This document shows, in pieces, positions 1-15,400 of a stretch of DNA of 64,000 nt (its first letter is position 1; every line of letters begins with the position of its first letter). Location: NCBI GenBank assembly GCA_964020155.1, contig OZ026556.1:4988267-5052266 (forward strand). Direction: 5' to 3'. Source of the stretch: Chondrilla cf. caribensis (taxonomy: Eukaryota > Porifera > Demospongiae > Chondrillida > Chondrillidae). The notes beneath the pieces are model-generated. The model was not told where the DNA came from and made no database searches. It saw only the letters and a program-made list of their open reading frames with translations. The translations under genes were made by a program, and so were the position numbers.

Positions 1-392
1 TCTCAATAAGGATGTGGACATGTATTGAATTTCACCCACCGGACGCACTCACATAGTGTTTGTACACATGTGCATATATGTTCACAATGTGTTCACAATG
101 TGTTCACAATCTATTCACCATATGTTGTACTTACTACAGCTAATGAAGAATGTACGTATCGCTCCATCATCCACCAACGGACCCACTGCAAAACAATACG
201 GCTTTCCTTTCTCCCTAGTCTCAATTTGTCTTGTACAATCTAAACACACAATGTCCACAGAGAACACAGGTGACCCACAGTAATGGGCTGATGTGATGTG
301 GTGAGAACATTACAAAGTAGTACATGGCTTCTTGAATACATCTCCATAACAAACAAACCAGTATAACAATAACATGGCAAATGAGCAGTGCG

Positions 393-575
<183 letters not shown>

Positions 576-1029
576 ACATTTATTTACTTACACATGACAT
601 TCAACTTGACATAGCCAGCTGGAATACTGTCCCCCTGGTTTCTGTACAGTAGACAGACAGTTATAGTCAAATGATTCATGTATGCAGTCATCTACAGCTA
701 TGCTTTATTGTATTATAGTATCAAAATTAGCAGTGTTATTATAGATATTGCACTCGTGGACCCAAGAAGCAATATCAACACCAATGCAGATTGCTGTACA
801 TTGACTACTACATAAGCACACCATACAAAGAGCACATAAGGTGACTTGGGATATGCTTTACTAGTTGCAAGTACTTTAAGTCGCGAAACATCGATACCGG
901 CTTGAAGTGTCGCTATGGACTATCTACTGCCATATATCATCCACGCGCACTATCCCCTCCGCCGATATCTATCTTATGCGCTGAAGTGTTGCGTGTTCGT
1001 ACGGTTCCGTGCGACGGGAGAAGACTTAC

Positions 1030-1217
1030 TTGAAGTACTGGAGAAGTGGACCGCTACTGGTGTTGGACAATACGAACCAACGTCGTCTCCAGTTGGTCTT
1101 GCCGAGAAAGTTGGAGGTTCCGCTCTCTTTCACGGCCCATCCCTGGTGTATAACCTCCCCTGCAAGTAACAGACGCAACGAGACTCGTTCAAGCAGCGAG
1201 TTAGCTCGGGTGATCAT
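1030..1217 (-). CDS. PH-domain protein, first coding exon (partial gene)
   Basis: Read on the minus strand from an ATG at 1217, this exon gives 62 codons and ends in phase 2 at a good donor (AA|GTAAGT) at 1029. From about residue 21 it matches the first half of a pleckstrin homology domain: GWAVKES, then NWRRRWFVL, the second strand with its typical basic patch, then LLQYF. PH domains bind phosphoinositides or proteins at membranes. An acceptor-like TTACTTGCAG lies just before GGGAGG, so the true exon may start there and the 5' part could be untranslated. The remaining exons should lie at lower coordinates or outside the window; I could not find them. It is divergent from PICK1. The family cannot be fixed from half a domain. 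Confidence 0.6.
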
Positions 1218-1635
1218 GGCGTTCGACCACGGGGATCGAGACAACAAACTTACAAGGATAAGTGTCCTCTAGTCGAATACCATGTCTCTATAAACTAACC
1301 TTGCTCGGAAGCTGTGTCCCTTACTTTGTCGAAATTTTTACTGGACCCTCGCTTGAGTTTGGCGATACTCGATTCCAGAGCACTGGCCATGTTTGAGACA
1401 CACCCACCTGACCATTAATTAGAGGATTTTACTCTTTCCTATTATACTGCAAACCAATCTCCCAGGAGTTTTGCGGATATAGGTACGTTTTTACTTATTC
1501 TTCATGTCAGAGGGGATACTAGTGCTCTTCTTGCACTATCCTACCTTGTATGGACTGTATTATAAGTTTGTAGAAGGCTCATTTCTTTGATTACATGTAG
1601 ATTGGTCTTCTAAACTGTAGAAACTTCTGAAAGCA
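1218..1635. promoter_or_regulatory. Head-to-head intergenic region (PH gene / PICK1)
   Basis: A 418-base gap separates the putative ATG of the minus-strand PH-domain gene from the ATG of PICK1. It must hold both start regions. I see no TATA box at a convincing position, and no coding sequence. Confidence 0.45.
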
Positions 1636-4543
<2,908 letters not shown>

Positions 4544-4799
4544 ACATGCATCACTGCGTATATCAACACCAACATCAATTTTCATTATTTTTAACATAAT
4601 TATTATATCAATCAATCAATCAATGACACAGACTGGACACGTCTCCTAGACAGGAGGCCGCCCTTACGTTATACAACCGCATAGGCATCAAAAGGTGTAC
4701 TATGTACTACTACTAGCATTGTATGATTATTATGTACCCACAATTATTCTGTGTTACCAAATTTTCCTACCCAATCACATATGCAATGCATGAGAGAGA
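4544..4799. other. PICK1 3' flank
   Basis: AT-rich sequence with an (ATCA)n-like stretch near 4608-4624. AATAAA near 4819 could serve as a poly(A) signal but lies in a repeat. No coding signal seen. Confidence 0.4.
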
Positions 4800-5380
4800 A
4801 TAGCTGCAGTGACCAGCAATAAAGTTTGACATTTTCTAGCTGGTCACCACGAGGCCTGTAGCACATCAGAAGGGCATCCATGCATCAGGATGTGTGTTGT
4901 TATGAGTCATATGGACACTGGGCAGGTTGTGGTGACTAATGATAAAATGTAAAAGTACCTGGATGTTCACCAGTGGGTCTACATAATGCCATTGGAATGC
5001 TCAAATATAAAAGTACATGTATTATTATGTGTCATATATGGACACTTGGGAGGCTGAATGAGCGACAATACATTTAACCTCTGAATGCCTACAGGTTTGT
5101 AGTGCTACCAGGAGGGTATTCATGCATCAGCATTGGTGCCATGATGCATCACCTCGACACTGGAGAGGCTGTGGTGACCAGCAATAAAATTTGATATTGT
5201 CTAGCTGGTCACCACAAGGTCAATAGCACATCTGGGAGGGTGTACATGCATCAGAATGTGAAGTGTTAAGTTTGATATGGACACTGGGGGGCCCATAGTG
5301 ACCATTAACAGAATGTGAAATCACCTGGGTGGTCACCTACGTATTTTTGAAATGAGAGTTATTTCAAAAGTTAGTTCATG
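4800..5380. repeat. Diverged dispersed repeat copies, left flank of the repeat block
   Basis: Two copies of a segment containing GACCAGCAATAAA followed by CTAGCTGGTCACCAC lie near 4811 and 5177. Related sequence recurs near 14010-14060 on the far side of the block. Phrases such as CATATGGACACTGG and ATGCATCA recur in both flanks. No coding potential seen. Confidence 0.75.
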
Positions 5381-6090
5381 TCCCCAGCTAGATCAGTCTA
5401 AGTATCAAGTTGACATGCCTCCTCCCCCATGAGCTATGCAAAAAGGTGCTTAGCGTTTTCTCTCCTACGCATACTCTCCCATACGTACAGTGCAGATCAC
5501 AGAAAAAGAAGGGAAATATTTTTTACTTTAATTGAGTTTTTTTCCACGTATACAATACTTTATGTGATAATTAAAATAAATCAATCAAGAAGAAAGTAAA
5601 TCTTAGTTTCTGTGAATCTGTTCAATCAAGATCAAGATGGGGGACCTTGCATTCTGCATTCACTGTTGTGATAAGTTCAGATTATGCTGGATGGTGTCTT
5701 GTTGATCTGGAGCCTCTCAAACACATTCAATTTGCTGATCTCAATAGGGAGAAATTTAGTCTACATGGGTCTTTATCCAGTATAATATGGTACTGTATTG
5801 TTTCTCTTGCCTTTCAACCATGCATGATGCTATTCGTTTGTACACAGCATTTGCTGTGGGCCCCACACCTCCTGCAGATATAAAGACCAGTGGAGAGAAT
5901 GACCCGTGCTCTACTTCTCTAATGCTTCCCTTGTATTGTCTTTGCTTCTCCATTTCCAAAAGAAAGAAATTAACTTTTAACGCTTAACACTTTTCGGTTA
6001 AGAGTTAACGGTTAGCAAATATCAGTAAAAGTTAAAGGAGAAGGTTAACTTTTAACTGGTTAATGTTTCCTTCTCCATGTTACTTACCGT
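5381..6090. other. Spacer with one inverted half-unit of repeat family A
   Basis: At 5420-5500 there is a reverse-orientation half copy of family A (CATGAGCTATGCAAAAAGGT). The rest is AT-rich and includes a TTAAC-rich stretch at 5970-6070. Short open frames here show no recognisable protein similarity. Confidence 0.5.
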
Positions 6091-6099
6091 ATAGGATGA

Positions 6100-7035
6100 A
6101 ATAACATTAAGCACCTTTTTGCGTAGCTCATGGGAGAGGGGGCGTGTCAACATGATATTTTATGGAGACCTAGATGTGGACCTATACTAACTTATGAAAC
6201 AATTATCATCTCCGTAGGTGGTCCCTAACCCTACCTACATCCGGAGGTGCTTAATATTTTTAATGTATGGGAAGGTATATGAAGAAGAAACATTAAGCAC
6301 CTTTTTGCGTAGCTCATAGGAAAGGGGGCGCGTCAGCACGACATTTTATGGGAACCTAACTATGGACCTATACTAACTTATGAAACAATTTTCATCTCCG
6401 TAGGTGGTCCCTAACCCTAACTACATCCGGAGGTGCTTAATATTTTTTAATGTATGGGAAGGTATACGTAGGATCAAAAACCATTAAGCACCTTTTGCGT
6501 AGCTCATGGGAGAGGGGACGTGTCAACATGATATTTTATGGGAACCTAGATGTGGACCTATACCAACTTATGAAACAACTTTCATCTCCGTAGGTGGTCC
6601 CTAACCCTATCTACATCCGGAGGTGCTTAATTTTTTTTAATGTATGGGAAGGTATAGGAAGAAAAACCATTAAGCACCTTTTTGCGTAGCTCATGGGAGA
6701 GGGGGTGTGTCAACATGATATTTTATGGAGACCTAGATGTGGACCTATACTAACTTATGTAACAATTTCATCTCCGTAGGTGGTCCCTAACCCTATCTAC
6801 ATCCGGAGGTGCTTAATATTTTTAATGTATGGGAAGGTATAGGAAGAAAAAGCATAAAGCACCTTTTTGCGTAGCTCATAGGAAAGGGGGCGTGTCAACA
6901 TGATATTTTATAGGAACCTAACTATGGACCTATACTACCTTATGAAACAATTTTCATCTCCGTAGGTGGTCCCTAACCCTATCTACATCCGGAGGTGCTT
7001 AATATTTTTTAATGTATGGGAAGGTACGTACATTG
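6100..7035. repeat. Repeat family A array 1 (about 187-bp units, 5 copies)
   Basis: Units begin near 6104, 6291, 6482, 6668 and 6853. Each starts ATTAAGCACCT and carries the complement AGGTGCTTAAT about 145 bases later, then a 35-45 base link with TAATGTATGGGAAGGTAT. These terminal inverted repeats around a non-coding core resemble a MITE. Each core also contains GTCCCTAACCCTA, a telomere-like motif. Confidence 0.9.
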
Positions 7036-7400
7036 AAAAAACATTAAGCACCTCCGAATGTAGATATGGTTACAGGCCATATATGGAGATGGGAATTGCT
7101 TCATATGTTAGTACATGCTCCTACCTAGGTCTGGTGTAAATATCAGGTTGACACGCCCACTCTCCCATGAGTTATGCCAAAAGGTGCTTAGTGTTTTTTT
7201 CTCCTACACTCTCCCATACAATGAAAAAACATTAAGCACCTCCGAATGTAGATATGGTTACAGGCCACATATGGAGATGGGAATTGCTTCATATGTCAGT
7301 ACATGTTCCCAGCTAGGTCTGGTGTAAATATCAGGTTGACATCCCCACTCTCCCATGAGGTATGCAAAAAGGTGCTTAGTGTTTTTTCTCCTACGTATGG
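7036..7400. repeat. Two family A-like units in reverse orientation
   Basis: At about 7043-7200 and 7225-7390 the strand flips: units begin CATTAAGCACCTCCGAATGT and run through GACACGCCCACTCTCCCATG to AAAAGGTGCTTAGTGTTTTT. This marks the orientation switch between family A and family B. Confidence 0.85.
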
Positions 7401-10015
7401 CCAAAACTTGGCCATAGCACCACCTTGAATAACAAGGGTTACAGAGCACACAAAGTGATGGGAAGTGTTTCATAACTTAGTTCACATCTCCAACTAGATT
7501 TGTTGAAAATATCAGGGCGACACGCCCCCTCTCCCACGAGATATGCAGGATGGTGCTAAGTGCATTTTTCCCCTATTCTCCCCCATACATTGACTGTGGT
7601 GCTATGGCCAAATTTTGGCCATAGCACCACTTTGAATAACACGGGTTACAGAGCACACAAAGTGACGGGAAGTGTTTCATAACTTAGTTCACATCTCCAA
7701 CTAGATTTGTTGAAAATATCAGGACGACACGCCCCCTTTCCTACGAGATATGCAGGATGGTGCTATGGCCAAAATTTGGCCATAGCACCACCTTGAATAA
7801 CAAGGGTTACAGAGCACACAAAGTGATGGGAAGTCTTTCATAACTTAGTTCACATCTCCAACTAGATTTGTTGAAAATATCAGGGCGACACGCCCCCTCT
7901 CCAACGAGATATGCAGGATGGTGCTATGGCCAAAATTTGGCCATAGCACCACTTTGAATAACACAGGTTACAGAGCACACAAAGTGATGGGAAGTCTTTC
8001 ATAACTTAGTTCACATCTCCAACTAGATTTGTTGAAAATATCAGAACGACACGCCCCCTTTCCTACGAGATATGCAGGATGGTGCTATGGCCAAAATTTG
8101 GCCATAGCACCACCTTGAATAACAAGGGTTACAGAGCACACAAAGTGATGGGAAGTGTTTCATAACTTAGTTCACATCTCCAACTAGATTTGTTGAAAAT
8201 ATCAGGGCGACACGCCCCCTCTCCAACGAGATATGCAGGATGGTGCTAAGTGTATTTTTCCATATTCTTCCCCATACATTGACTGTGGTGCTATGGCCAA
8301 AATTTGGCCATAGCACCACCTTGAATAACAAGGGTTACAGAGCACACAAAGTGATGGGAAGTGTTTCATAACTTAGTTCACATCTCCAACTAGATTTGTT
8401 GAAAATATCAGGGCGACACGCCCCCTCTCCAACGAGATATGCAGGATGGTGCTAAGTGTATTTTTCCATATTCTCCCCCATACATTGACTGTGGTGCTAT
8501 GGCCAAAATTTGGCCATAGCACCACCTTGAATAACAAGGGTTACAGAGCACACAAAGTGATGGGAAGTGTTTCATAACTTAGTTCACATCTCCAACTAGA
8601 TTTGTTGAAAATATCAGGGCGACACGCCCCCTCTCCAACGAGATATGCAGGATGGTGCTATGGCCAAAATTTGGCCATAGCACCACCTTGAATAACAAGG
8701 GTTACAGAGCACACAAAGTGATGGGAAGTGTTTCATAACTTAGTTCACATCTCCAACTAGATTTGTTGAAAATATCAGGGCGACACGCCCCCTCTCCAAC
8801 GAGATATGCAGGATGGTGCTATGGCCAAAATTTGGCCATAGCACCACCTTGAATAACAAGGGTTACAGAGCACACAAAGTGACGGGAAGTGTTTCATAAC
8901 TTAGTTCACATCTCCAACTAGATTTGTTGAAAATATCAGGGTGACACGCCCCCTCTCCCACGAGATATGCAGGATGGTACTAAGTGCATTTTTTCCCCTA
9001 TTCTCCCCCATACATTGACTGTGGTGCTATGGCCAAAATTTGGCCATAGCACCACCTTGAATAACAAGGGTTACAGAGCACACAAAGTGATGGGAAGTGT
9101 TTCATAACTTAGTTCACATCTCCAACTAGATTTGTTGAAAATATCAGGGCGACACGCCCCCTCTCCCACGAGATATGCAGGATGGTGCTAAGTGCATTTT
9201 TTCCATATTCTCCCCCATACATTGACTGTGGTGCTATGGCCAAAATTTGGCCATAGCACCACCTTGAATAACAAGGGTTACAGAGCACACAAAGTGATGG
9301 GAAGTGTTTCATAACTTAGTTCACATCTCCAACTAGATTTGTTGAAAATATCAGGGCGACACGCCCCCTCTCCAACGAGATATGCAGGATGGTGCTATGG
9401 CCAAAATTTGGCCATAGCACCACCTTGAATAACAAGGGTTACAGAGCACACAAAGTGATGGGAAGTCTTTCATAACTTAGTTCACATCTCCAACTAGATT
9501 TGTTGAAAATATCAGGGCGACACGCCCCCTCTCCAACGAGATATGCAGGATGGTGCTAAGTGTATTTTTCCATATTCTCCCCCATACATTGACTGTGGTG
9601 CTATGGCCAAAATTTGGCCATAGCACCACCTTGAATAACAAGGGTTACAGAGCACACAAAGTGATGGGAAGTCTTTCATAACTTAGTTCACATCTCCAAC
9701 TAGATTTGTTGAAAATATCAGGGCGACACGCCCCCTCTCCAACGAGATATGCAGGATGGTGCTAAGTGTATTTTTCCATATTCTCCCCCATACATTGACT
9801 GTGGTGCTATGGCCAAAATTTGGCCATAGCACCACCTTGAATAACAAGGGTTACAGAGCACACAAAGTGATGGGAAGTGTTTCATAACTTAGTTCACATC
9901 TCCAACTAGATTTGTTGAAAATATCAGGGCGACACGCCCCCTCTCCAACGAGATATGCAGGATGGTGCTAAGTGCATTTTTTCCCTATTCTCCCCCATTC
10001 ATTGACTGTGGTGCT
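7395..10015. repeat. Repeat family B array (about 163 and 206-bp units, about 14 copies)
   Basis: Unit junctions carry a near-perfect palindrome, GGTGCTATGGCCAAA-A-TTTGGCCATAGCACC, about every 163 or 206 bases (near 7400, 7608, 7757, 7926, 8089, 8291, 8499, 8661, 8820, 9028, 9235, 9398, 9602, 9808). The longer unit has an extra block of about 40 bases ending CATTGACTGTGGTGCTATGG. Copies are highly similar. The core aligns with the reverse complement of family A (TTTCATAACTTAGTTCA, then CGACACGCCCCCTCTCC), so the families are related. No coding potential. Confidence 0.92.
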
Positions 10016-12960
10016 ACGTATACTAAGAAAAAACATTAAGCACCTTTTTGCGTAGCTCATAGGAAAGGGGGCGTGTCAACATGATATTTTATAGGAACCA
10101 AACTATGGACCTATACTACCTTATGAAACAATTTTCATCTCCGTAGGTGATCCCTAACCCTAACTACATCCAGAGGTGCTTAATATTTTTTAATGTATGG
10201 GAAGATATAGGATCAAAACCATTAAGCACCTTTTTGCGTAGCTCATGGGAGAGGGGGCGTGTCAACATGATATTTTATGGAGACCTATCTGTGGGCCTAT
10301 ACTACCTTATGAAACAATTTTCATCTCCGTAGGTGGTCCCTGGCCCTAACTACATCCGGAGGTGCTTAATATTTTTCAATGTATGGGAAGGTATAGGAAG
10401 AAAAACCATTAAGCACCTTTTTGCGTAGCTCATGGGAGAGGGGACGTGTCAACATGATATTTTATGGGAACCTAGCTGTGGACCTATACTACCTTATGAA
10501 ACAATTTTCATCTCCGTAGGTGGTCCCTGACCCTAACTACATCCGGAGGTGCTTAATATTTTTTAATGTATGAGAAGGTATAGGATGAAAAACCATTAAG
10601 CACCTTTTTGCGTAGCTCATGGGAGAGGGGGCGTGTCAACATGATATTTTATGGGAACCTAGCTGTGGACCTATACTAACTTATGAAACAATTTTCATCT
10701 CCGTAGGTGGTCCCTAACCCTACCTACATCCGGAGGTGCTTAATATTTTTTAATGTATGGGAAGGTATAGGATGAAAAACCATTAAGCACCTTTTTGCGT
10801 AGCTCATGGGAGAGGGGACGTGTCAACATGATATTTTATGGGAACCTAGATGTGGACCTATACTAACTTATGAAACAATTTTCATCTCCGTAGGTGGTCC
10901 CTAACCCTACCTACATCCGGAGGTGCTTAATATTTTTTAATGTATGGGAAGGTATAGGAAGAAAAACCATTAAGCACCTTTTTGCGTAGCTCATGGGAGA
11001 GGGGACGTGTCAACATGATATTTTATGGGAACCTAGCTGTGGACCTATACTAACTTATGAAACAATTTTCATCTCCGTAGGTGGTCCCTAACCCTACCTA
11101 CATCCGGAGGTGCTTAATATTTTTTAATGTATGGGAAGGTATAGGATGAAAAACCATTAAGCACCTTTTTGCGTAGCTCATGGGAGAGGGGACGTGTCAA
11201 CATGATATTTTATGGGAACCTAGCTGTGGACCTATACTACCTTATGAAGCAATTTTCATCTCCGTAGGTGGTCCCTGACCCTAACTACATCCGGAGGTGC
11301 TTAATATTTTTAATGTATGGGAAGGTATGGGATGAAAAACGTTAAGCACCTTTTTGCGTAGCTCATGGGAGAGGGGGCGTGTCAACATGATATTTTATGG
11401 AGATCTAGCTGTGGACCTATACTACCTTATGAAACAACTTTCATCTCCGTAGGTGGTCCCTGACCCTACCTACATCCGGAGGTGCTTAATATTTTTTAAT
11501 GTATGGGAAGGTATAGGATGAAAAACCATTAAGCACCTTTTTGCGTAGCTCATGGGAGAGGGGACGTGTCAACATGATATTTTATGGGAACCTAGATGTG
11601 GACCTATACTAACTTATGACACAATTTTCATCTCCGTAGGTGGTCCCTGACCCTAACTACATCCGGAGGTGCTTAATATTTTTCAATGTATGGGAAGGTA
11701 TAGGAAGAAAAAACATTAAGCACCTTTTTGCGTAGCTCATGGGAGAGGGGACGTGTCAACATGATATTTTATGGGAACCTAGCTGTGGACCTATACTAAC
11801 TTATGAAACAATTTTCATCTCCGTAGGTGGTCCCTAACCCTACCTACATCCGGAGGTGCTTAATATTTTTTAATGTATGGGAAGGTATAGGATGAAAAAC
11901 CATTAAGCACCTTTTTGCGTAGCTCATGGGAGAGGGGACGTGTCAACATGATATTTTATGGGAACCTAACTGTGGACCTATACTAACTTATGAAACAATT
12001 TTCATCTCCGTAGGTGGTCCCTAACCCTACCTACATCCGGAGGTGCTTAATATTTTTAATGTATGGGAAGGTATAGGAAGAAAAACCATTAAGCACCTTT
12101 TTGCGTAGCTCATGGGAGAAGGGACGTGTCAGCATGATATTTTATGGGAACCTAACTGTGGACCTATACTAACTTATGAAACAATTTTCATCTCCGTAGG
12201 TGGTCCCTAACCCTATCTACATCCGGAGGTGCTTAATATTTTTTAATGTATGGGAAGATATAGGATCAAAACCATTAAGCACCTTTTTGCGTAGCTCATG
12301 GGAGAGGGGGCGTGTCAACATGATATTTTATAGGAACCTAACTGTGGACCTATACTACCTTATGAAGCAATTTTCATCTCCGTAGGTGGTCCCTGACCCT
12401 AACTACATCCGGAGGTGCTTAAAATTTGTAATGTATGAGAAGGTATAGGAAGAAAAAACATTAAGCACCTTTTTGCGTAGCTCATGGGAGAGGGGACGTG
12501 TCAACATGATATTTTATGGGAACCTAGCTGTGGACCTATACTAACTTATGAAACAATTTTCATCTCCGTAGATGGTCCCTAACCCTAACTACTTCCAGAG
12601 GTGCTTAATATTAATGTATGGGAAGGTATAGGAAGAAAAAACGTTAAGCACCTTTTTGCGTAGCTCATGGGAGAGGGGACGTGTCAACATGATATTTATC
12701 GGAACCTAGATGTGGACCTATACTAACTTATGAAACAACTTTCATCTCCGTAGGTGGTCCCTAACCCTATCTACATCCGGAGGTGCTTAATATTTTTTAA
12801 TGTATGGGAATGTATAGAATCAAAACCATTAAGCACCTTTTTGCGTAGTTCGTGGGAGAGGGGGCGTGTCAAATGATATTTTATGGGAACCTAGCTGTGG
12901 ACCTATACTGCCTTATGAAACAATTTTCATCTCCATAGGTAGTCCCTAATTTTGATGTGC
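10016..12960. repeat. Repeat family A array 2 (about 187-bp units, 16 copies)
   Basis: Sixteen units begin near 10032, 10219, 10407, 10593, 10781, 10967, 11155, 11338, 11526, 11713, 11899, 12085, 12272, 12459, 12644 and 12827, a mean period of about 186 bp. Structure and orientation match array 1. Small differences in length of the T-run and in single bases distinguish copies. Several open frames of about 60 codons here are repeat shadows. Confidence 0.93.
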
Positions 12961-14640
12961 ATCAAAACGTATCATTTTTGATATCAGGAGGGCCGTACTA
13001 GTTCCAGGAGTGTGTCTGTGCATTTGTATTTGTGCTATGATGCATCACATGCACACAGGAGAGGCTGTGGTGGCAAGAAGAAAAATTGCCAATTGCTTGT
13101 CACCATGAGGCCTATACCACACTCAGGACGGTGTGTGTGCATCCACAATTATGTTGGTGTGTTTGGCATGGACACCAGCAAAAGATTGTGAAATTACCTG
13201 AGAGATCACCACAAGGCGTATTACACTTATATTGGAATGTACATACAAAAGTATATGCAATATTATATGTGTCATATGGACATCAGGGAGAATTCTAATC
13301 TGCATCAAAACGTATCATTTTTGATATCAGAAGGACCGTACCGATCCCGAGAGTGTGTCCGTGCATTCGTATTTGTGCTATCATGCATCACGTTCACACA
13401 GGAGAGGCCGCGGTGACAAGAAGACATATGGACATCAGGGAGAATTTTTGATCTGCAACGTAATGTATCATTCTTTAGGGTAACTTAGCTTTGGACGAAT
13501 GCATTTGGGAGAGGGGGCGTGTCAGCATGATATTTTATGGAGACCTAGCTGTGGACCTATACCTTATGAAATAATTTTCATCTCCGTAGGTAGTCCCTAA
13601 CCCTATCTACACCCGGAGGTGCTTAATATGAGCTATGCAAAAAGGTGCTTAGCATTTTTCTCCTATACTCTCCCATACATTGAAAAAATACTAAGCACCT
13701 CCGAATGTAGCTGGGGTTACAGGTTAGCTATGGAAATGGGAATTGTTTCACAAGTTAGTTCACGCCCCCAGCTAAGTCTGGCTAAAAGTAAATACTCTTC
13801 CATACATTGAAAAGATATTAAACACCTCCAATTGCAGCCATGTTCACGGGTCATCTATGTACGTTTCATATGGACTCCAGGGGAGTTTTTGTGACCAGCT
13901 AGAAAACACAACTTTTTGGTCACCATTAGGTCTGTACCACCTCCAGGAGGATGTACATGCATCAATATTTGTGCCATGATGCATCACATGGACACTGGAG
14001 AGGCCGTGGTGAGCAGCAATACAATGGACATTTTCTAGCTGGTCACCATCAGTATCATATTATGGACCTTGACAAGCATTGTAATCAGCAACAAACATAA
14101 CTTGTTGGATACCACCAGGTCTGTAACACCTCAAGGAGGATGTACAAGCATCAGTATCTGTGCCAAGATGCATCATATGGACACTGGAGATAATGCAGTG
14201 TCACATTGATGTATGTACGTACATTGAAAATATTGAGCATCTCTGAATGTACAGTAGGAAGGGTTACATGCCATGTACAGAGATGGGGAGTGTTTCAGAA
14301 TGTAGTTCCCCTCCCAAACTACATAGGTCTGGAGAAAATATCACCTCATATCACATCCTACCCACACGTCTTTCTCCCTTTCTCTCCCATACATTGAATA
14401 TATTAAGCCCTTCCAAATATAGCTAGAATTACATGCCATGTATGGAGTGCTTCATGGTTCAGCTCACAGCCCTGGCTATGTCTGGAACAAATGTCAGCTT
14501 CTCACACTCCATCTCCCATGAGTTATGAATAAGGTGCTTAGTGTTCCCTCATATTCTTGCCCATACATTGGAAATATTAAGCACTAACAATGTAACTGGG
14601 ATTATAAGCCACATACAGGGATGGGAAGCTAGGTGTTGAA
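12955..14640. repeat. Degenerate flank of the repeat block
   Basis: Mixed, diverged copies: CATCAAAACGTATCATTTTT occurs at 12958 and again near 13303; a reversed family A half-unit lies at 13630-13830 and more eroded ones at 14215-14640; the GTCACCA-rich repeat of the left flank recurs at 13900-14060. The similarity between the two flanks suggests one array family that grew from the middle. No gene seen. Confidence 0.75.
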
Positions 14641-14908
14641 CACTCCCATTACCGCCATCTTGCTATCACCCTTGTATGCAAAGGTGTGTAGGAATAAGGA
14701 ACATATTGGAGTTCACGTACAAGAGATCCACTCATACTACATCCACTATCATACACTCATACGATAATGCAATGCATACAAATTTTGATTTTTGAATCAA
14801 CAACATCAACATTATTACATGGTACATAATATAGCACTCTGTATATATGCAATACGAAAACAATGGTACTATATATCAAGCAGTGAACAACGAAATAGCT
14901 ATTGATGA

Positions 14909-15342
14909 TTAGAATGATCTCTTGAAGAGAGCAGGGTCCGATAAGTACTGTGGGAGTTTTGAGAGGTAGGGCAGAAAGCCAGCCTGTCTCGACAGCTTTA
15001 TTGCTGCAGCTATTTTTCTCTGTTTCTTCAAGCATATGCCTGTGATGGTTCTTGGCAAGATTCTTCCTGTCTGCTCAGATACAAATTGTGATAAAAGTCT
15101 AGTATTCTGTATTGGTGGAAGAAACAGTTACAGGTAAGCGATCAGTATGTTCTTAACAACTACCTGTCAATTACCAACATTAGCGAATATCCTACCTTGT
15201 AGTCTACTTCTATCTTGTTAGAACATAGGCAGTTTACAGGACAGTTATTAATTCCATTTTCCTTTGCTGTTCCGAACCATCTCATTATTTGACACCCATT
15301 TCTGCTAAAAAGTCTGCTCCCTCTTGATGCACAGACGGCCAT
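14909..15342 (-). CDS. MRPS18C: Mitochondrial ribosomal protein bS18m (MRPS18C-like)
   Basis: Two exons on the minus strand: 15196-15342 (49 codons, ends DYK) and 14909-15106 (66 codons with stop), 114 residues. The joined product reads [20 protein letters not shown] and then [20 protein letters not shown], the conserved bS18 core that contacts 16S rRNA and packs against bS6 in the small-subunit platform. Cysteines in [12 protein letters not shown] precede it, as in vertebrate MRPS18C, which keeps a Cys pair there. The N-terminus lacks a long predicted presequence but is basic. The length is close to vertebrate MRPS18C. The ATG lies 58 bases from the ATG of URB1 on the other strand, so the two share a bidirectional promoter; both products serve ribosomes. 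Confidence 0.93.
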
Positions 15343-15400
15343 TTAATATTGGTTTCTCACGTGACCTAAACGTGAGCACACACGTGGCATCATAGGGTCT
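15343..15400. promoter_or_regulatory. Compact bidirectional promoter, MRPS18C / URB1
   Basis: Only 58 bases lie between the two start codons. They contain the palindromic E-box TCACGTGA at 15357-15364 and a second CACGTGG at 15381-15387. Both 5' UTRs must be very short or overlap the opposite gene. Confidence 0.7.

Noticed and set aside
7258..12385. Short open frames in the repeat block (e.g. 7258-7473 minus, 12200-12385 plus)
   Set aside because: They recur with every repeat unit and show no protein family similarity.
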